Assembly: GCF_036172515.1 (NCBI RefSeq)
Contig: NZ_JAXKVW010000001.1
Coordinates: 186,001-250,000, forward strand
DNA length: 64,000 nt
Source of the DNA: Flexistipes sp.
Lineage (GTDB): Bacteria; Chrysiogenota; Deferribacteres; Deferribacterales; Flexistipitaceae
Reading direction: 5' to 3'
This document shows, piece by piece, positions 61,762 through 64,000 of this stretch (position 1 is its first letter; each line of letters begins with the position of its first letter). Under the pieces are notes generated by a model, which worked only from the letters and a program-made list of their open reading frames with translations, did not search any database and was not told where the DNA came from. Both the position numbers and the translations under genes were made by a program.

Positions 61762-62034
61762 ATGCCGAGATATGAGATTATTGTTAAGGGCAGAGTACAG
61801 GGAGTTGGTTTTAGAGCTTTTACTGAAAGTATAGCTGATAAACTGGGAATTAAAGGCTATGTAAAAAACCTGCCTGACGGAACGGTTGAAGTAGTTGCTG
61901 AAGGGGATGACCGAGCATTGAACGAATTATGCAGCAGTCTGAAAGCCGGCCCGAGTATGGCGTATGTAGATGATCTTGACATTATTGAAAAGGAATACAC
62001 AGGTGAATTCAGGGGTTTTTCTGTTAAATTCTGA
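61762..62034 (+). CDS. acyP: acylphosphatase
   Basis: The 90 residues form the usual small acylphosphatase. Key residues are the phosphate-binding Arg in GRVQGVGFRAFT and the catalytic Asn in GYVKNLPDGTVEVVAEG. It hydrolyses acyl phosphates such as 1,3-bisphosphoglycerate and carbamoyl phosphate. Its role in the kor operon is unclear; it may be a passenger. The stop at 62034 is followed by the TPP riboswitch region. Confidence 0.96.
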   Translation: MPRYEIIVKGRVQGVGFRAFTESIADKLGIKGYVKNLPDGTVEVVAEGDDRALNELCSSLKAGPSMAYVDDLDIIEKEYTGEFRGFSVKF

Positions 62035-62084
62035 TTTTACCTTTAAAAAATATATTTATATATTATAATAAATTAAATATGGGA

Positions 62085-62163
62085 AACCGTGGGGGTGCTC
62101 ATTCTGGGCTGAGAAAATACCCCTCGAACCTGATCGGGTAATTCCGGCGCAGGGAACGGGTGA
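62085..62163 (+). promoter_or_regulatory. TPP riboswitch (THI element) upstream of thiC
   Basis: It carries the thi-box landmarks: GGGGGTGC (62091-62098), CTGAGA (62109-62114), ACCC, then GAACCTGATC (62125-62134), GGTAATTCCGGCGCAGGGAA. The closing stem is 5' ACCGT with 3' ACGGGT. Thiamine diphosphate binding represses thiamine synthesis genes; here the target would be thiC and thiE. A terminator follows, so control is probably by transcription termination. Confidence 0.95.
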
Positions 62164-62175
62164 GTTTATAATAAA

Positions 62176-62210
62176 ACCATCTGGCGCGTCGGTGTCAGGT
62201 GGTTTTTTTG
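62176..62210 (+). terminator. riboswitch-controlled terminator
   Basis: ACCATCTG (62176-62183) pairs with CAGGTGGT (62196-62203), with one G-T pair, followed by seven T. It lies 12 bases after the TPP aptamer, as expected for an expression platform. Confidence 0.85.
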
Positions 62211-62228
62211 TTTTAGTATGCAAAATGT

Positions 62229-62352
62229 AAGCTTTGAACAATGTGCTTTTTCATATTTTTGGAAGTGGGACTTTAGTCCCGCAAACTTCTAAATGCTGAG
62301 TTTTAAAAAACTTTGCCGACTGAAGCCGCGCTTCCTGAATTATTCAAAGCTT
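62229..62352. mobile_element. family 2 repeat element, short copy C, between riboswitch and thiC
   Basis: A 124-bp sequence bounded by AAGCTTTGAACAAT (62229-62242) and the inverted copy ATTATTCAAAGCTT (62339-62352), with 13 of 14 matching. Inside are TTTGGAAGTGGG, the hairpin GGGAC-TTTA-GTCCC, and GAAGCCGCGCTTCCTGAAT, all matching parts of the copies at 23.2 and 41.9 kb in reverse orientation. It ends 21 bases before the thiC ATG. With the riboswitch and terminator it fills the gap 62035-62373. Confidence 0.65.
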
Positions 62353-62373
62353 TAAAAATTGAGGAGATTGCTT

Positions 62374-63639
62374 ATGACACAACTTGAAGCTGCAAAAAAG
62401 GGCAGGATTACACCTGAAATGGGAATTGCCGCTAAACATGAAGACCTGGCTGCTGAGGAAATTAGAAAGAAAATAGCCGAAGGCGTGGCCGTAATCCCCA
62501 AAAATATAAACCATGATTTTAAGAACATTATGGCCATAGGTCAGGGCTTAAAAACAAAGATAAATGCCAATATCGGTACCAGCGGTGACTGCCCTTCCAT
62601 AGAGAGAGAGGTGCGGAAACTTGAGGTTGCTCTGAAATACGGCACTGACAGTGTGATGGATCTTTCCACGGGCGATGACCTCAATGAAGCGAGGATGAGT
62701 ATACTTAAAAATTCCACTGTGATGGTGGGTGCAGTGCCTCTGTATGCAGTGGCTGCAAAAATGGCGGATGAAGATATTCCAACCCACAGGATGGACGGTG
62801 AAGAACTTCTCAAATCGATAGATGAGCAATGCCGGCAGGGGATAGATTACATAACGGTTCACTGTGGAGTAACAAAAGAATCTGTAAAAAGGATGGATGC
62901 AAGTGACAGGGTTTGCGGCATTGTCAGCCGGGGTGGTTCAATTCTCGCCGACTGGATAAGGAAAAACGGTAAAGAAAATCCGTTATATGAATATTTTGAC
63001 GAGTTGCTTGAAATTGCTTACAAATATGATGTTACATTGAGCCTCGGTGACGGCTTCAGGCCGGGCTCAATAGCGGATGCTACAGACAGACCCCAGATTG
63101 ATGAATTAATTATTTTAGGTGAGCTTTCCAAAAGGGCTTATGAAAAAAATGTACAGGTAATAATCGAAGGTCCGGGTCATGTACCGCTTGACCAGATTGA
63201 GACGAACATGAAGCTGCAAAAAAGCTTGTGTAACAATGCTCCGTTTTATATACTTGGGCCTCTTCCCACGGATATCGCGCCGGGGTATGATCATATAACG
63301 AGTGCCATCGGAGGGGCAATTGCCGCATCGGCCGGAGCTGATTTTCTGTGTTACGTTACGCCCGCCGAGCACCTCTGTCTGCCGGATGAAGATGATGTCA
63401 GGGAAGGTGTGATTGCCTCTAAAATAGCTGCCCATATCGCTGATATCTCAAAAGGTGTGAAAGGGGCTTTGCAGAGGGATATTAAAATGAGCGAATACAG
63501 AAAGAATTTGGACTGGGAAGGTATGTTTAAAACTTCGGTGGATCCTGAAAAAGCCAGATCCAGGTTCAGACAGAATATGGATATCAATTCGTGTACAATG
63601 TGTGGTAAATTATGTGCAGTAAAAATAGATCAGAAGTAG
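62374..63639 (+). CDS. thiC: phosphomethylpyrimidine synthase ThiC
   Basis: Radical-SAM enzyme that makes the thiamine pyrimidine (HMP-P) from aminoimidazole ribotide. I start at ATG 62374 (MTQLEAAKKG), with GAGGAGA in front; 421 residues, the short ThiC form. Visible are KINANIGTSGDCPS, MDLSTGDDLNEAR, SLGDGFRPGS, and EGPGHVPLDQI. The cluster motif reads C-X2-C-X3-C (CTMCGKLC) rather than the often quoted C-X2-C-X4-C. The close paralogue BzaF (hydroxybenzimidazole synthase) is an alternative, but the TPP riboswitch and following thiE favour ThiC. Confidence 0.92.
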   Translation: MTQLEAAKKGRITPEMGIAAKHEDLAAEEIRKKIAEGVAVIPKNINHDFKNIMAIGQGLKTKINANIGTSGDCPSIEREVRKLEVALKYGTDSVMDLSTGDDLNEARMSILKNSTVMVGAVPLYAVAAKMADEDIPTHRMDGEELLKSIDEQCRQGIDYITVHCGVTKESVKRMDASDRVCGIVSRGGSILADWIRKNGKENPLYEYFDELLEIAYKYDVTLSLGDGFRPGSIADATDRPQIDELIILGELSKRAYEKNVQVIIEGPGHVPLDQIETNMKLQKSLCNNAPFYILGPLPTDIAPGYDHITSAIGGAIAASAGADFLCYVTPAEHLCLPDEDDVREGVIASKIAAHIADISKGVKGALQRDIKMSEYRKNLDWEGMFKTSVDPEKARSRFRQNMDINSCTMCGKLCAVKIDQK

Positions 63640-64000
63640 CAGATTTCCTGAAACTTTATCTTGTTTTTGAGAGCTCCATGCTCAAGCTTCCACTTGATGA
63701 ATTTATGGAGCAGGTGATTGAAGGGGGGATAACAGCTTTTCAGCTTCGGGATAAAAATGTGCCTGCAAGAAAAAGAGCGGAGAACGGCAAAAGGGCTGCC
63801 GAATTTTGCAGAAACAGCAACATCCCCTTTATTGTGAATGACAGACTTGATATAGCCAGGATATTGGCAGCAGACGGGGTGCATCTGGGAGATAAGGACA
63901 TACCGCTTGATATTGCCGGGAATGAGTTCGGTGAATTTTTTTACGGATATTCATGTAACAATTCCGATGATGTTAAGTATGCTGCTTCCTGCAGTGCCGC
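63612..64000 (+). CDS. thiE: thiamine phosphate synthase, truncated by the window end
   Basis: The frame starts at an ATG inside the last 28 bases of thiC and stays open to the window edge (129 residues). Features are LKLYLVFESSML, GGITAFQLRDKN (conserved pyrimidine-binding Gln/Arg), FIVNDRLDIAR, and ADGVHLGDKDIP. Together these mark ThiE, which joins HMP-diphosphate with the thiazole phosphate. It is co-transcribed with thiC and under the same TPP riboswitch. The start is inferred from frame; the ribosome site is weak. Confidence 0.88.
   Translation, partial: MCSKNRSEVADFLKLYLVFESSMLKLPLDEFMEQVIEGGITAFQLRDKNVPARKRAENGKRAAEFCRNSNIPFIVNDRLDIARILAADGVHLGDKDIPLDIAGNEFGEFFYGYSCNNSDDVKYAASCSA

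Overview
The window is AT-rich bacterial chromosome around a replication origin. I see no prophage, insertion sequence with a transposase, CRISPR array, tRNA or rRNA. Features pointing to an anaerobic or microaerophilic Gram-negative bacterium are: ferredoxin-linked 2-oxoacid oxidoreductase (korDABC), menaquinone-type UbiD and UbiE/MenG homologues, a TAXI-type TRAP transporter, sigma-54 promoters, HrcA/CIRCE heat-shock control and a lipoprotein. The gene content and style resemble Deferribacteres such as Flexistipes or Deferribacter. That assignment is inference from recognition, not from a search.

Layout. 1-5.7 kb (minus): ubiE/menG-ubiD-nth-corA-UPF0316 operon, preceded by a small exported protein and a HAD phosphatase. 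5.7-8.3 kb: a HIT protein, then groES-groEL behind a CIRCE operator. 8.4-10.4 kb (plus): leuCD behind a good sigma-70 promoter. 10.4-17.8 kb (minus): a TAXI-TRAP transporter with a sigma-54 promoter, next to an orphan periplasmic binding protein and a two-component system whose regulator is of the sigma-54-activating NtrC type. 17.9-22.9 kb: a sodium:solute symporter, a GAPDH with an N-terminal extension, and glnK-amtB with its own sigma-54 promoter. 23.6-28.7 kb (minus): hrcA-grpE-dnaK and dnaJ, with a second CIRCE. 28.9-30.5 kb: a DUF72 protein and an unknown membrane protein.

30.7-46.2 kb (plus) is the origin region: dnaA, a probable oriC with a DnaA-trio element, dnaN, recF, gyrB, gyrA, folD, mnmE, mnmG, rsmG and a large lipoprotein. 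Two perfect parS sites lie in it, one between mnmE and mnmG and one inside rsmG. Genes point mainly left before dnaA and right after it, as expected for divergent replication. 46.7-49.6 kb holds a DUF362 ferredoxin protein, a nitroreductase, an IclR regulator and a thioesterase. 49.6-58.9 kb (minus) is an envelope and translation cluster: ugd, lepA, lepB, a small membrane protein, pyrH, frr, uppS, cdsA, dxr, rseP. 59-62 kb (plus) is korDABC-acyP, followed by a TPP riboswitch, thiC and the start of thiE, which runs off the window.

The least ordinary content is in the intergenic gaps. Two related families of short, hairpin-rich elements with terminal inverted repeats occur at 19.3, 30.7 and 46.3 kb (family 1) and at 23.2, 41.9 and 62.2 kb (family 2). 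The copy at 46277-46547 has a perfect 9-bp target duplication, so family 1 looks like a non-autonomous (MITE-like) mobile element. One copy lies directly upstream of dnaA, and one family 2 copy lies between the TPP riboswitch terminator and thiC.
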